DNA of 64,000 nucleotides from an uncultured Pelagibacteraceae bacterium (lineage in GTDB: Bacteria; Pseudomonadota; Alphaproteobacteria; Pelagibacterales; Pelagibacteraceae): assembly GCA_902533445.1 (NCBI GenBank), contig CACALX010000001.1, positions 62,001-126,000 of the forward strand, written 5' to 3'. Position numbers and translations under genes: made by a program. Under the pieces are notes generated by a model. The model had not been told where the DNA came from, made no database searches, and saw only the letters and a list, made by a program, of their open reading frames with translations. Within the stretch, counting starts at the first letter, position 1. Each line of letters opens with the position of its first letter. Positions 32,970-42,417 of the stretch are shown here, in pieces.

Positions 32970-34472
32970 TTGTTACTACATACTGTTAAAGTTTTTCCAT
33001 CTAAAATTCATTTACCTAAGAAAAAACAACTTGCCTGGAAAATTGCAGAAATTGCAAGTGATAATGCTAGACTAAATAAAGAAGCAGTTGAAATGGTGAT
33101 CAATAGAATTATTGATAATGCTTCAGTTGCTATTGCTTCTTTAAATAGAAGGCCTGTTATTTCATCAAGAGAAATGGCTTTGAAGCATTTTAGAAAAAAT
33201 GGAGCAACTATTTTTGGAGTTAACTCAAAACTAAAATTTGATTGTGAATGGGCAGCATGGTCAAATGGAACTGCTGTGAGAGAACTTGATTTTCATGATA
33301 CTTTTTTAGCAGCAGATTATAGTCACCCTGGTGATAATATTCCCCCACTATTGAGTGTAGCTCAACAAAATAGAAAAAGTGGTTTAGATTTATTAAGAGG
33401 TATTATTACTGCTTACGAAGTTCAAGTAAATTTAGTTAAAGGGATTTGTTTACACAAACATAAAGTAGATCACATTGCTCACCTGGGTCCAAGTGTTGCT
33501 GCAGGATTAGGATCGATGTTAAAATTAGATACTGAAACAATTTACCAAGCAGTTCAACAAGCACTACACACAACTATTTCTACAAGACAATCAAGAAAAG
33601 GAGAGATATCTAGTTGGAAAGCATATGCGCCCGCACATGCAGGAAAACTTGCAATAGAGGCTGTTGATAGAGTCATGAGAGGTGAAGGCGCTCCAAGCCC
33701 AATTTACGAAGGTGAAGATAGTGTAATTGCAAGAATTCTAGATGGTAAAAAAGCAAAATACAAAGTCCCTTTACCTAAAAAAGGAGAAAGTAAAAAAGCT
33801 ATATTAGAAACTTATACAAAAGAATATTCTGCAGAGTATCAATCTCAGGCTTTAATAGATCTTGCAAAGAAATTAAAAACTAAAATACCAAATTTAAATC
33901 AAATCAAAAAAATAGAAATTTATACAAGTCATCATACACATTATGTAATTGGAACAGGTGCAAATGATCCACAAAAAATGGATCCAGATGCAAGTAGAGA
34001 AACATTGGATCACTCTATAATGTATATTTTTGCAGTCGCCCTAGAAGATGGTGATTGGCATCATGTAAAATCTTATACAAAATCAAGAGCTAATAGAAAA
34101 AGTACTATTAAGATATGGAATTCAATAACAACCTATGAAGATAAAAAATGGACAAAAAAATATCATGATCCAGATCCAAAAAAGAAATCTTTTGGAGCAA
34201 AAGTTGTTGTTACATTGAATAGTGGGAAAAAAGTAACTGAAGAACTAGATAGAGCTGATTCTCATCCATATGGAGCAAGGCCATTTAAAAGAGATAATTA
34301 TATAAATAAATTTTTAACTCTAACAGATGGCATTTTAGATAAAAAAGAGAGCGATCGTTTTTTAAGAAATGTTCAAAATTTAAAAAACTTAAAAGCTGGT
34401 CAATTAGATAAACTAAATATTGAGATTAAAAAAAGTAAGTTAAAAAGAAATTTAAAAAAAGGAATTTTTTAA
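32970..34472 (+). CDS. prpD: 2-methylcitrate dehydratase (MmgE/PrpD family)
   Basis: PrpD dehydrates 2-methylcitrate in the methylcitrate cycle that oxidises propionyl-CoA. The 500-residue protein shows MmgE/PrpD features: [20 protein letters not shown]-type segment (about 93-110), [48 protein letters not shown] and [13 protein letters not shown]. It starts at TTG with AAGGAG 5 nt upstream. It is the first gene of prpD-prpB-prpC, each junction overlapping by one base. Confidence 0.93.
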   Translation: MLLHTVKVFPSKIHLPKKKQLAWKIAEIASDNARLNKEAVEMVINRIIDNASVAIASLNRRPVISSREMALKHFRKNGATIFGVNSKLKFDCEWAAWSNGTAVRELDFHDTFLAADYSHPGDNIPPLLSVAQQNRKSGLDLLRGIITAYEVQVNLVKGICLHKHKVDHIAHLGPSVAAGLGSMLKLDTETIYQAVQQALHTTISTRQSRKGEISSWKAYAPAHAGKLAIEAVDRVMRGEGAPSPIYEGEDSVIARILDGKKAKYKVPLPKKGESKKAILETYTKEYSAEYQSQALIDLAKKLKTKIPNLNQIKKIEIYTSHHTHYVIGTGANDPQKMDPDASRETLDHSIMYIFAVALEDGDWHHVKSYTKSRANRKSTIKIWNSITTYEDKKWTKKYHDPDPKKKSFGAKVVVTLNSGKKVTEELDRADSHPYGARPFKRDNYINKFLTLTDGILDKKESDRFLRNVQNLKNLKAGQLDKLNIEIKKSKLKRNLKKGIF

Positions 34473-35368
34473 TGCACTTTGTTGAAAAAGAACCAAGTCA
34501 AAAAAGAATTGATTTTGACCAAAAACTTAAATCAAATAAAATTCTAAGAGTTCCTGGTGCTTACAATCCTCTAACAGCTAAATTGATTGAGGAAATTGGT
34601 TATGATGCAGTTTACGTATCAGGAGGTGTTATGGCTAATGATCTTGGTTTTCCTGATATTGGTTTAACAACACTTCAAGATGTGAGTACCAGATCTTATT
34701 TAATATCTAGGGTAACAAATCTTCCAACAATTGTTGATATAGATACAGGATTTAAATCTTGTAAAGAAACTATAGAAACTTTTGAAGAGTTTGGATTGAC
34801 AGGTGTTCATTTAGAAGATCAAATTGAAAGAAAAAGATGCGGACATCTAGATAATAAGGAACTTATTTCAACAGAGGCTATGGTTTCGAAAATAAAAGAA
34901 TGTGTAGCTTCAAAAAAAGATCAAAACTTTAAAATTATAGCACGTTCAGATGCAAAAAGTGTTGAGGGAATTGATAAGATGATTGATAGATGTAAAGCCT
35001 ACATTGATGCTGGAGCAGAAATTATATTTCCTGAAGCTTTACATGATAAAAAAGATTTTGAAAAAGTAAGAAAAGAACTTTCATGTTATTTGTTAGCCAA
35101 TATGACTGAATTTGGTAAATCCAAGCTATTAAACTATAAAGAGTTAGAAAACCTTGGATATAATATTGTTATATATCCAGTAACGACGCAAAGACTAGCA
35201 ATGAAAAACGTTGAAGATGGATTAAGAGACATTTATACAAATGGACATCAAAATAATATAATAGATAAGATGCAGACAAGAAAAAGATTATATGAATTGG
35301 TAGAATACGAAAAATACAATTCTTTAGATGAAAAAATTTATAATTTTAGTACAGAAGGACATGAATAA
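34472..35368 (+). CDS. prpB: 2-methylisocitrate lyase
   Basis: PrpB splits 2-methylisocitrate into succinate and pyruvate. The 298-residue ICL/PEPM superfamily protein has VYVSGGVMAN, IVDIDTGFKS (Mg-binding), the active-site loop ERKRCGHLDNKELI (KRCGH hallmark, about 125-129) and IIARSDA. Its location between prpD and prpC fixes the function over carboxyphosphonoenolpyruvate mutase relatives. Confidence 0.94.
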   Translation: MHFVEKEPSQKRIDFDQKLKSNKILRVPGAYNPLTAKLIEEIGYDAVYVSGGVMANDLGFPDIGLTTLQDVSTRSYLISRVTNLPTIVDIDTGFKSCKETIETFEEFGLTGVHLEDQIERKRCGHLDNKELISTEAMVSKIKECVASKKDQNFKIIARSDAKSVEGIDKMIDRCKAYIDAGAEIIFPEALHDKKDFEKVRKELSCYLLANMTEFGKSKLLNYKELENLGYNIVIYPVTTQRLAMKNVEDGLRDIYTNGHQNNIIDKMQTRKRLYELVEYEKYNSLDEKIYNFSTEGHE

Positions 35369-36492
35369 TGAGTGATGACATTAAAAAAGGTTTGCTTGGA
35401 ATTGTTGTAGATGAAACTGAAGTTTCAAAAGTTATGCCAGAGATTAACTCTCTGACATATAGAGGTTATGCTGCTCAAGATTTATGTGAATATTGCAGAT
35501 TCGAGGAAGTTGCTTATTTAATTCTAAATAAAGATTTACCTAACACTATCCAATTAAGACAATTTGAAAAAGAAGAGAGAAATAATAGAGAGCTTACGAA
35601 AAATTTATATGAAATTATAAAACACATGCCCAAAAAATCCCATCCAATGGATGTTGCAAGAACAGCTGTTAGTGTAATGGGATTAGAAGATAAAGAGACC
35701 TCCAACTCTACTCCAGAGGCTAATATGCGAAAAGCATTAAGAATTTTTGCTAAAACACCTACAGCTCTTGCTGCTTTTTATAGAATTAGAAGTGGTAAAA
35801 AAATAATTAAACCTAAAAAGAATTTAACTTTTGCTGAAAACTTTTTCTACATGTGCTTTGGAAAAGTGCCTCAAAAAGAAATTGTTAAAGCATTTGATGT
35901 TTCTTTAATATTGTACGCTGAACACAGTTTCAATGTTTCAACTTTTACTGCTAGAACAATTACAAGTAGTTTATCTGATATTCATGGAGCAATTACAGGC
36001 GCAATCGCTAGTTTAAAAGGTCCATTACATGGTGGAGCAAATGAAGAAGTAATGCACATGATGAACAGAATTAAAAAACCAGAAAATGCACTAAAATGGA
36101 TTAATAATGCTCTTAAAAATAAAGAGGTAGTTATGGGCTTTGGTCATAGAGTTTATAAATCAGGAGACTCAAGAGTTCCAACTATGAGAAATTATTTTGG
36201 TAAAGTTGCTAAACTTAAAAAAGATAAAAAGTTTGAAAAAATTTACGATATTGTTGAAAAAGTTATGATCAAAAAGAAAAATATCCATCCCAATGTGGAC
36301 TACCCTACTGGTCCAATGTATCATTTAATGGGATTTGATACTGATTTTTTCACGCCTATATTTGTTATTTCTAGAATTACAGGTTGGTCGGCGCATATTA
36401 TGGAACAACATGCTGCAAACAAACTTATTCGACCACTTGCTAAATATAAAGGTAGCAAGCATCGAAAAGTAATGGAATTAAATTACAGATAA
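35368..36492 (+). CDS. prpC: 2-methylcitrate synthase
   Basis: PrpC condenses propionyl-CoA with oxaloacetate. The 374-residue citrate-synthase-family protein carries the catalytic His in GPLHGGANEEVM (about 217-228), the second in MGFGHRVYKSGDSR (about 256-269) and the Asp in MGFDTDFFTPIF. The short length and GHRVYK version are typical of methylcitrate rather than TCA citrate synthase; operon context agrees. It converges on nrdB with a 14-bp gap. Confidence 0.94.
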   Translation: MSDDIKKGLLGIVVDETEVSKVMPEINSLTYRGYAAQDLCEYCRFEEVAYLILNKDLPNTIQLRQFEKEERNNRELTKNLYEIIKHMPKKSHPMDVARTAVSVMGLEDKETSNSTPEANMRKALRIFAKTPTALAAFYRIRSGKKIIKPKKNLTFAENFFYMCFGKVPQKEIVKAFDVSLILYAEHSFNVSTFTARTITSSLSDIHGAITGAIASLKGPLHGGANEEVMHMMNRIKKPENALKWINNALKNKEVVMGFGHRVYKSGDSRVPTMRNYFGKVAKLKKDKKFEKIYDIVEKVMIKKKNIHPNVDYPTGPMYHLMGFDTDFFTPIFVISRITGWSAHIMEQHAANKLIRPLAKYKGSKHRKVMELNYR

Positions 36493-36506
36493 TACAATTA
36501 TATTTA

Positions 36507-37520
36507 TTAACTAAATGCTTCTGCCCAAGTTCCTTGGGTTGATGCTTTAGAATATTCTGTAGCTCTTCCTTCAAAGAAGTTCATGTGCTCTACAGCATTT
36601 AACATCGTATCTAACCAAGTTAATGGGTTTTTATCAATGTCATAGATTGCTTCTAATCCTAACTGATCTAATCTTCTATTTGCAATAAAACGAATATATT
36701 TTTTAATATCATCTGCAGTCAAACCTTCCATTGGACCCATTTGAAAAGCTAAATCGATAAAAGCATCTTCATGCTCAACAATTGTTCTGCAAGCTTCATA
36801 AATTTCTTTTTTCAATTGAGGTGTCCATGTTTCAGGATTTTCTTTAATGAAATCTTTAAATAATCTGATCATAGAATTGCAATGCAACGTCTCATCTCTT
36901 ACTGACCAAGTAACGATCTGACCCATTCCTTTCATCTTGTTGTGTCTTGGAAAGTTTAACAAAATTGCAAAACTTGCGAATAACTGAAGACCTTCTGTGA
37001 AAGCACTAAATACAGCAATTGTTTTTGCAATATCATGATTTGATTTAACATCAAAACCTTGCATGTAATCGTATTTATCTTTCATTTCTTTGTACTTCAT
37101 GAATGCTGAATACTCAGACTCTGGCATACCAATTGTATCTAACAAATGTGAGTAAGCTGCAATATGAACAGTTTCCATTGAAGCAAAAGATGACATCATC
37201 ATTAATACTTCGGTTGGTTTAAATACATTCATGTAATGTCTTATGTAACAGTTGCTAACTTCTACATCTGCTTGCGTAAAAAATCTAAATATTTGTGTTA
37301 ATAGATTTTTTTCTGAAGCTGAAAGATTTTTTTGCCAATCTCTCACATCATCTCCAAGTGGAACTTCTTCTGGTAACCAGTGAATTCTTTGTTGAGTTAA
37401 CCATGCATCATAGCACCATGGGTATCTAAAAGGTTTATAAACTGGATTTGCAACAAGCAATCCATTATTGTTTTTTTGTGGTTGAATAATTTCTGACTTA
37501 ACTTTTTCTGCTACTGACAT
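36507..37520 (-). CDS. nrdB: Class Ia ribonucleotide reductase small subunit
   Basis: NrdB carries the di-iron/tyrosyl-radical centre. I chose ATG 37520 (MSVAEKVKSE) because AGGAG lies 8 nt upstream; the ORF-track GTG at 37529 overlaps that site. The 337-residue protein has iron ligands in DVEVSNCYIRH, SFASMETVHIAAYSHLLD (E-x-x-H) and VRDETLHCNSM, as well as IVEHEDAFIDLAF. The start lies inside the end of nrdA (10-nt overlap), so the subunits are made in a coupled way. Confidence 0.95.
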   Translation of the reverse strand: MSVAEKVKSEIIQPQKNNNGLLVANPVYKPFRYPWCYDAWLTQQRIHWLPEEVPLGDDVRDWQKNLSASEKNLLTQIFRFFTQADVEVSNCYIRHYMNVFKPTEVLMMMSSFASMETVHIAAYSHLLDTIGMPESEYSAFMKYKEMKDKYDYMQGFDVKSNHDIAKTIAVFSAFTEGLQLFASFAILLNFPRHNKMKGMGQIVTWSVRDETLHCNSMIRLFKDFIKENPETWTPQLKKEIYEACRTIVEHEDAFIDLAFQMGPMEGLTADDIKKYIRFIANRRLDQLGLEAIYDIDKNPLTWLDTMLNAVEHMNFFEGRATEYSKASTQGTWAEAFS

Positions 37521-39448
37521 GATAAACACTCCTCGTACTCTGGTTCGCTATTTTTGGTTGATTTATTTTTATATACATTAGCCATGATGTCAGTTGACTT
37601 AGAGTCGTTAACATTCTCAGCTCTTTGAATTGATTTTGATCTACAATAATAAAGGCTTTTTAAACCTTTCTTCCACGCATCAAAATGAATTTTATGTAAT
37701 TCTTTTTTATGAACATCTGCAGGTAAAAATAAGTTAACTGATTGAGCTTGTGAAATAAAAGGAGTTCTGTCTCCGCTCAATTCAATTATCCAGCTCTGAT
37801 TAAGTTCAAATGCAGTTTTAAATACATCTTTTTCTAAATCAGTTAAAAAATCTAAATGGTTAACTGAGCCTTGGTTTGTAGTAATACTAGACCAAGTTTC
37901 CTCATCATTTTTACCGTGACTTTCAAGAATTTCTTCAAGATATCTGTTTCTCACATTAAACGAACCAGATAAAGTTTTATGAGTATAACTGTTTGCTGCA
38001 ATGGGCTCTACTCCTGGAGAAGCTCCTCCACAAATAATAGAAATTGATGCTGTTGGTGCAATCGCAGTTTTGTTAGAAAATCTTTCTTGATAACCATACT
38101 CTGCAGCATCAGGACACGCTCCTCTTTCTTCAGCTAAATCTTTAGATGCTTGATTAACTTTTTCGTGAATGTTTTTAAATATTTTTTTATTCCATGATTT
38201 TGCCATTACAGACTCAAGTGGAATTCTATTTTTCTGTAAAAAAGAGTGGAAACCCATCACACCCAAACCAACACTTCTCTCTCTTTCAGCAGAATATTTA
38301 GCATCTTTAAATTGTTCAGGAGCTTTGTTAATGAAATCAGATAACACATTATCTAAAAATCTCATTACATCACTAATCATATCTGGATCATCTTTCCATT
38401 CTTCATATTTTTCTAAATTTAAAGATGATAAACAGCACACCGCTGTTCTATCTCTTCCGTCTTTATCAATTCCTGTAGGAAGAGTTATTTCACTACATAA
38501 GTTAGAAGTTTTAACAGTTAGATTTGCTAACTTGTGATGTTGAGGAATTTGTCGGTTAACTGTATCTATATAAATTATATATGGCTCACCGGTTTCAATT
38601 CTAGCAGTTAATAATCTTATCCATAAATTTCTTGCGGAAATAGTTTGTTGCACAGTTCCGTCTGCAGGACTTTTTAATGCCCACTGTTCATCTGTTTCAA
38701 CTGCTCTCATGAAAGCATCTGAAACTAAAACACCATGATGTAAATTTAATGCTTTTCTATTTGGATCTCCACCAGTTGGTCTTCTCATTTCAATAAACTC
38801 TTCTATCTCAGGATGATCAATTGGAAGATAACAAGCAGCAGAACCTCTTCTTAATGAACCTTGGCTAATTGCCATTGTGAGAGAGTCCATTACTTTAATA
38901 AAAGGAATTATTCCTGAAGTTTTTCCAACTCTGCCAATTTTTTCTCCAATAGATCTTAGGTTACCCCAGTAGCTTCCAATTCCCCCACCCTTTGCAGCAA
39001 GCCAAACATTCTCACTCCAAAGATCTAAAATTCCACCTAAGCTATCAGATGCTTCATTTAAAAAACATGAAATAGGCAAACCTCTTTTAGTTCCGCCGTT
39101 TGATAAAACTGGTGTTGCTGGCATAAACCAAAGATTACTAATGTAATTATAAATTCTTTGTGCATGTAAATTGTCATCAGCATAAGTACTTGCTACTCTT
39201 GCAAATAAATCTTGATAAGATTCGTTTAAACCAAGGTATCTATCTTTTAAAGTTGCTTTACCAAAATCTGTGAGTTTCGAATCTTTAGAACGATCAATTT
39301 TAATTATTATACCTTTTTCGTTTTGAAATAATTCTGTTTCATTATTTAAAGAAAATAAATCAGGCTTATTCGCTTTTGAAACTTCTTTAACTTCTGGGCT
39401 ATATTCGGAGACAGCTTTCTTGAGAGCTTGAGATAGAATATTATTCAT
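37511..39448 (-). CDS. nrdA: Class Ia ribonucleotide reductase large subunit, no N-terminal ATP-cone
   Basis: NrdA reduces ribonucleoside diphosphates. The 645-residue protein has the catalytic barrel (MPATPVLSNGGTKRGLPISCFLN with the first redox Cys; SNLCSEITLP with the thiyl and partner cysteines and Glu), and the C-terminal redox tail ECLSCQ. The roughly 90-residue ATP-cone that gives dATP inhibition in the E. coli enzyme is not recognisable: only about 60 divergent residues precede the core. Co-transcribed with nrdB. A palindromic site upstream may bind NrdR. Confidence 0.94.
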   Translation of the reverse strand: MNNILSQALKKAVSEYSPEVKEVSKANKPDLFSLNNETELFQNEKGIIIKIDRSKDSKLTDFGKATLKDRYLGLNESYQDLFARVASTYADDNLHAQRIYNYISNLWFMPATPVLSNGGTKRGLPISCFLNEASDSLGGILDLWSENVWLAAKGGGIGSYWGNLRSIGEKIGRVGKTSGIIPFIKVMDSLTMAISQGSLRRGSAACYLPIDHPEIEEFIEMRRPTGGDPNRKALNLHHGVLVSDAFMRAVETDEQWALKSPADGTVQQTISARNLWIRLLTARIETGEPYIIYIDTVNRQIPQHHKLANLTVKTSNLCSEITLPTGIDKDGRDRTAVCCLSSLNLEKYEEWKDDPDMISDVMRFLDNVLSDFINKAPEQFKDAKYSAERERSVGLGVMGFHSFLQKNRIPLESVMAKSWNKKIFKNIHEKVNQASKDLAEERGACPDAAEYGYQERFSNKTAIAPTASISIICGGASPGVEPIAANSYTHKTLSGSFNVRNRYLEEILESHGKNDEETWSSITTNQGSVNHLDFLTDLEKDVFKTAFELNQSWIIELSGDRTPFISQAQSVNLFLPADVHKKELHKIHFDAWKKGLKSLYYCRSKSIQRAENVNDSKSTDIMANVYKNKSTKNSEPEYEECLSCQ

Positions 39449-39482
39449 AATTTTTTTATTATATTATTTTAGCTTTGCGAAA

Positions 39483-39497
39483 ACAACTATATGTTGT
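39483..39497. promoter_or_regulatory. nrdA: Palindrome upstream of nrdA, possible NrdR box
   Basis: ACAACTATATGTTGT is a 15-bp near-perfect palindrome 35 bp upstream of the nrdA start. It resembles the NrdR consensus ACACwATATATwGwGT in its A/T core and flanking symmetric arms but differs in the outer bases. A second palindrome, AGTATACT, lies at 39512-39519; the spacing (about 25 bp between centres) is not the usual 31-33. Regulatory role is plausible, binding protein uncertain. Confidence 0.4.
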
Positions 39498-39629
39498 AGG
39501 CGCTTTGATTAAGTATACTAAATAAACGTTTAATCAATGGAACATTTATAGAACGCGACAATATAATTATCAATAAAAAAATTGAATTTTTTTAAAGAAA
39601 TTAACATAAAAAGAGTAAGTAGTGGATAA
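39498..39629. promoter_or_regulatory. Divergent promoter region nrdA / phosphohexomutase
   Basis: The gap between the divergent nrdA and phosphohexomutase genes is 181 bp and AT-rich. On the minus strand, TATACT at about 39514-39519 with TTGATT upstream at about 39534-39539 resembles a -10/-35 pair but with too short a spacer (about 14 bp). I see no riboswitch or other structure in the rest. Confidence 0.3.
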
Positions 39630-41084
39630 ATGAGTGAAAATTTAAAAATAGATCCTTATGGTTTTAGAGAATATGACGCCCGTTGGTTGTATGAGAAAGA
39701 CATAAACTCAGCAGGGATAGAGAATCTCGGCAAAGGACTTGGGACACAAATTAAAAATCACACCAAAAAAGATCATCCAAGAATTATTGTTGGACATGAT
39801 TACAGATCTTACAGTGAGGAAATAAAAGCTTCACTTAAAAAGGGACTAAAGTCAACAGGATGTCATATAGAAGATATTGGTTTGTCATTATCTCCAATGG
39901 TTTATTTTGCACAATTTAATTTAGATACAGATGCAGTTGCTATGGTTACAGCAAGTCATAACGAAAATGGTTGGACTGGTGTAAAAATGGGAATCAAAAA
40001 AGGCTTAACTCATGCACCTGAAGAGATGAAAGAATTGAAAGAAATTACATTAAATGAAAAGTTTTCAAAAGGTGATGGAAATGAAAAAGAAATAAAAGAT
40101 TTCGATAAAATTTATAAAAATGACCTGATTAATAAAAACAAAATAAATAAAAAAATTAAAGCTGTAGTTGCTTGTGGCAATGGAACTGCAGGTGTTTTTG
40201 CGCCGGATATTTTAAGAGGTATTGGGTGCGAGGTGATAGAGTTAGATTGTAACTTAGATTGGAATTTTCCTAAATATAATCCTAATCCAGAAGATTTGGA
40301 AATGCTCCATGAAATTGCTAAAGTGGTTAAAGAAAATAATGCTGATATAGGTTTTGGCTTTGATGGTGATGGAGATCGAGTTGGTGTTATTGACAATGAA
40401 GGTAACGAAATATTCTCTGATAAAATTGGTTTACTAATAGCAAGAAACTTATCTGCTAAACACAAAAATTCTAAATTTATTGTAGATGTAAAATCAACTG
40501 GTTTGTACTTAAAAGATAAGATTTTATTAAAAAATAATTGTGAAACAATTTATTGGAAAACAGGTCATTCCCATATTAAACGTAAGGTTAATACTGAAAA
40601 AGCATTAGCAGGCTTTGAAAAAAGTGGTCATTTCTTTTTCAATCAACCTTTAGGATATGGTTACGATGATGGAATAAATTCAGCTATTCATGTTTGTCAT
40701 TTATTGGATAATGAAAATAAAAAAATGAGCGAAATAATTAACGAATTACCAAATACTTTTCAAACACCAACGATGGCTCCATTCTGTAAAGATGAAGAAA
40801 AATATCAAGTTGTTGAAGATTTAGTTAAAAAAGTAGAACAATTAAAAAATAATAAAACTAAAATTGATGATCAAGTAATAACTGAAGTTCTTAAAGTTAA
40901 TGGTGTAAGATTTTCTTTTGAAGATGGATCTTGGGGATTGATAAGAGCATCATCCAACAAACCTTCACTAGTAATTGTAACTGAAAGCCCAACCTCAGAT
41001 AATAGAAAGAAGAAAATCTTTAATTTTATTGACGATTTGCTCCAAAAAACTGGGAAAATAGGCGAATACGATCAAAAAATTTAG
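39630..41084 (+). CDS. Phosphomannomutase/phosphoglucomutase
   Basis: The enzyme interconverts hexose-1- and -6-phosphates. The 484-residue alpha-D-phosphohexomutase has the phosphoserine loop TASHNENGWTG (about 109-119; Ser111 phosphorylated), the metal loop GFDGDGDRVGVID (about 246-258), the sugar-binding GFEKSGHFFF and the phosphate-binding C-terminal segment ESPTSD. It is the ManB/AlgC type rather than GlmM because GlmM has a shorter chain and a different metal loop context. It ends at the terminator at 41155. Confidence 0.9.
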   Translation: MSENLKIDPYGFREYDARWLYEKDINSAGIENLGKGLGTQIKNHTKKDHPRIIVGHDYRSYSEEIKASLKKGLKSTGCHIEDIGLSLSPMVYFAQFNLDTDAVAMVTASHNENGWTGVKMGIKKGLTHAPEEMKELKEITLNEKFSKGDGNEKEIKDFDKIYKNDLINKNKINKKIKAVVACGNGTAGVFAPDILRGIGCEVIELDCNLDWNFPKYNPNPEDLEMLHEIAKVVKENNADIGFGFDGDGDRVGVIDNEGNEIFSDKIGLLIARNLSAKHKNSKFIVDVKSTGLYLKDKILLKNNCETIYWKTGHSHIKRKVNTEKALAGFEKSGHFFFNQPLGYGYDDGINSAIHVCHLLDNENKKMSEIINELPNTFQTPTMAPFCKDEEKYQVVEDLVKKVEQLKNNKTKIDDQVITEVLKVNGVRFSFEDGSWGLIRASSNKPSLVIVTESPTSDNRKKKIFNFIDDLLQKTGKIGEYDQKI

Positions 41085-41154
41085 TACTTAATAAAGTTAA
41101 TTTTCAACTAATAAGTGTTCATAAAACTTTAAAGAATCATTTAAAAAATTAGAT

Positions 41155-41189
41155 GAGGTGATGGAGGGAGACTGAAGTCACCTCTTTTT
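41155..41189 (+). terminator. Intrinsic terminator between the phosphohexomutase and HIT genes
   Basis: GAGGTGA (41155-41161) pairs perfectly with TCACCTC (41178-41184) around a 16-nt loop and is followed by TTTTT, a good rho-independent terminator for the plus-strand gene. On the minus strand the same stem is followed by ATCTAATTTTTT, so it could also serve the convergent HIT gene, whose stop codon lies within the T-run. Confidence 0.8.
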
Positions 41190-41589
41190 ATTTTAGAGCT
41201 TTTCTTAATTTTTCGACTATTAATTTTAAAGCTGTTTTTGAGTAATTTTTTTCCTTAACAATCCATACAGATAATGGCCATGAACTATCTTTTTTACTTC
41301 TAGCAATAATATGTATATGCAACTGAGGAACAATATTTCCAATTTTTTCTACGTTAAGTTTTGAAGTTTTAAATAATTTTTTCATTACTTTACTTAAATA
41401 TACAATTTCTTTCATTAGTAGAGTTTGATCTTTATAATTAAGGTCGCTTATATCGGTAATCTTATTTCTTTTGGGAATTAGAATTATCCATGGAAATTTT
41501 GAATTATCGTTTAGCCTAATAGTGCATAATTTAAGATCAATAAGATGATGTGAAGTTTTTAAAAATTTCCTATTTAACTTAAACTGCAT
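41188..41589 (-). CDS. HIT-family hydrolase
   Basis: The 133-residue protein has the histidine-triad region VPQLHIHIIAR (about 92-102). The first triad position is Gln (QLHIHI), a version seen in a proteobacterial branch annotated as diadenosine tetraphosphate hydrolases. HIT enzymes hydrolyse or transfer nucleoside monophosphates. It starts 2 bp after the TauE-like gene. Confidence 0.82.
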   Translation of the reverse strand: MQFKLNRKFLKTSHHLIDLKLCTIRLNDNSKFPWIILIPKRNKITDISDLNYKDQTLLMKEIVYLSKVMKKLFKTSKLNVEKIGNIVPQLHIHIIARSKKDSSWPLSVWIVKEKNYSKTALKLIVEKLRKALK

Positions 41590-41591
41590 GC

Positions 41592-42377
41592 TTATAGTTT
41601 AATATATTCGTAGAAAAACTTAACTGCTACGATTAGTAAGAAAATAGCAAGTAATTTACTAATTTTATTTTTATCTATTCTGTGAGCTGTTCTTGCACCT
41701 AATCTTGCCATAAAAGTTGTAATCGGAATGAAGATTAAAAAAGCTGGTACATTTAAAAATCCAATACTAAATGGTAAATTTGTTTTTAAATAATTTCCTG
41801 AAACAAAAAAACCTGTAGCACCAAATAGTGCAATTAAAAAACCAATCGCTGCAGCACTTCCAATTGCTTTATTAATTGAATAACCGAAAAATTTAAGGAT
41901 GGGTACATTCATAACAGCACCACCTATACCTGTAATAGCTGAAATAAATCCAACAATCGCACCAAGTATTATTTTTAAATACAATTTCATTTCAGATATT
42001 ACATTTTGTTCTTTTTCTTTAACGGTGAGTAAATAAATTCCTAAAAGAAAGATTACGATTGCAAAAAAAAGTACTAATGATTTTGTTTTAAAAGTTGCAG
42101 CAAATATCGTTCCCAAAACAACTCCTGCAACTACAAAAATACCATAGCTTTTAACTACATTAAAATCGACTGAATTAAATTTATGATGGGTTAAAACTGA
42201 AACTATTGATGTTGGAATTATTATTGCAAAAGAAGTTCCTACCGCTAGATGCATTATATAAGCTTGATCAATTCCAAGTTTGCCAAATATGTAATAAAGA
42301 AAAGGAACAGTTATTAAACCGCCACCAATACCAAAAAGACCAGCTACAAATCCAACTGGAATTGCAGTCAAAGCCAT
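41592..42377 (-). CDS. TauE/SafE-family sulfite/sulfonate exporter-like membrane protein
   Basis: The 261-residue protein has seven or eight membrane segments in two repeats. Each repeat has the family's glycine motif: GFVAGLFGIGGGLITVPFL near the N-terminus and GFISAITGIGGAVMNVPIL in the middle. TauE/SafE proteins export or import small sulfur or carboxylate anions; the substrate cannot be assigned. It lies between dusA (40 bp) and HIT (2 bp). Confidence 0.88.
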   Translation of the reverse strand: MALTAIPVGFVAGLFGIGGGLITVPFLYYIFGKLGIDQAYIMHLAVGTSFAIIIPTSIVSVLTHHKFNSVDFNVVKSYGIFVVAGVVLGTIFAATFKTKSLVLFFAIVIFLLGIYLLTVKEKEQNVISEMKLYLKIILGAIVGFISAITGIGGAVMNVPILKFFGYSINKAIGSAAAIGFLIALFGATGFFVSGNYLKTNLPFSIGFLNVPAFLIFIPITTFMARLGARTAHRIDKNKISKLLAIFLLIVAVKFFYEYIKL

Positions 42378-42417
42378 TAATAAAACTATATAGATATATT
42401 CATTTGCTAAGATTGAA

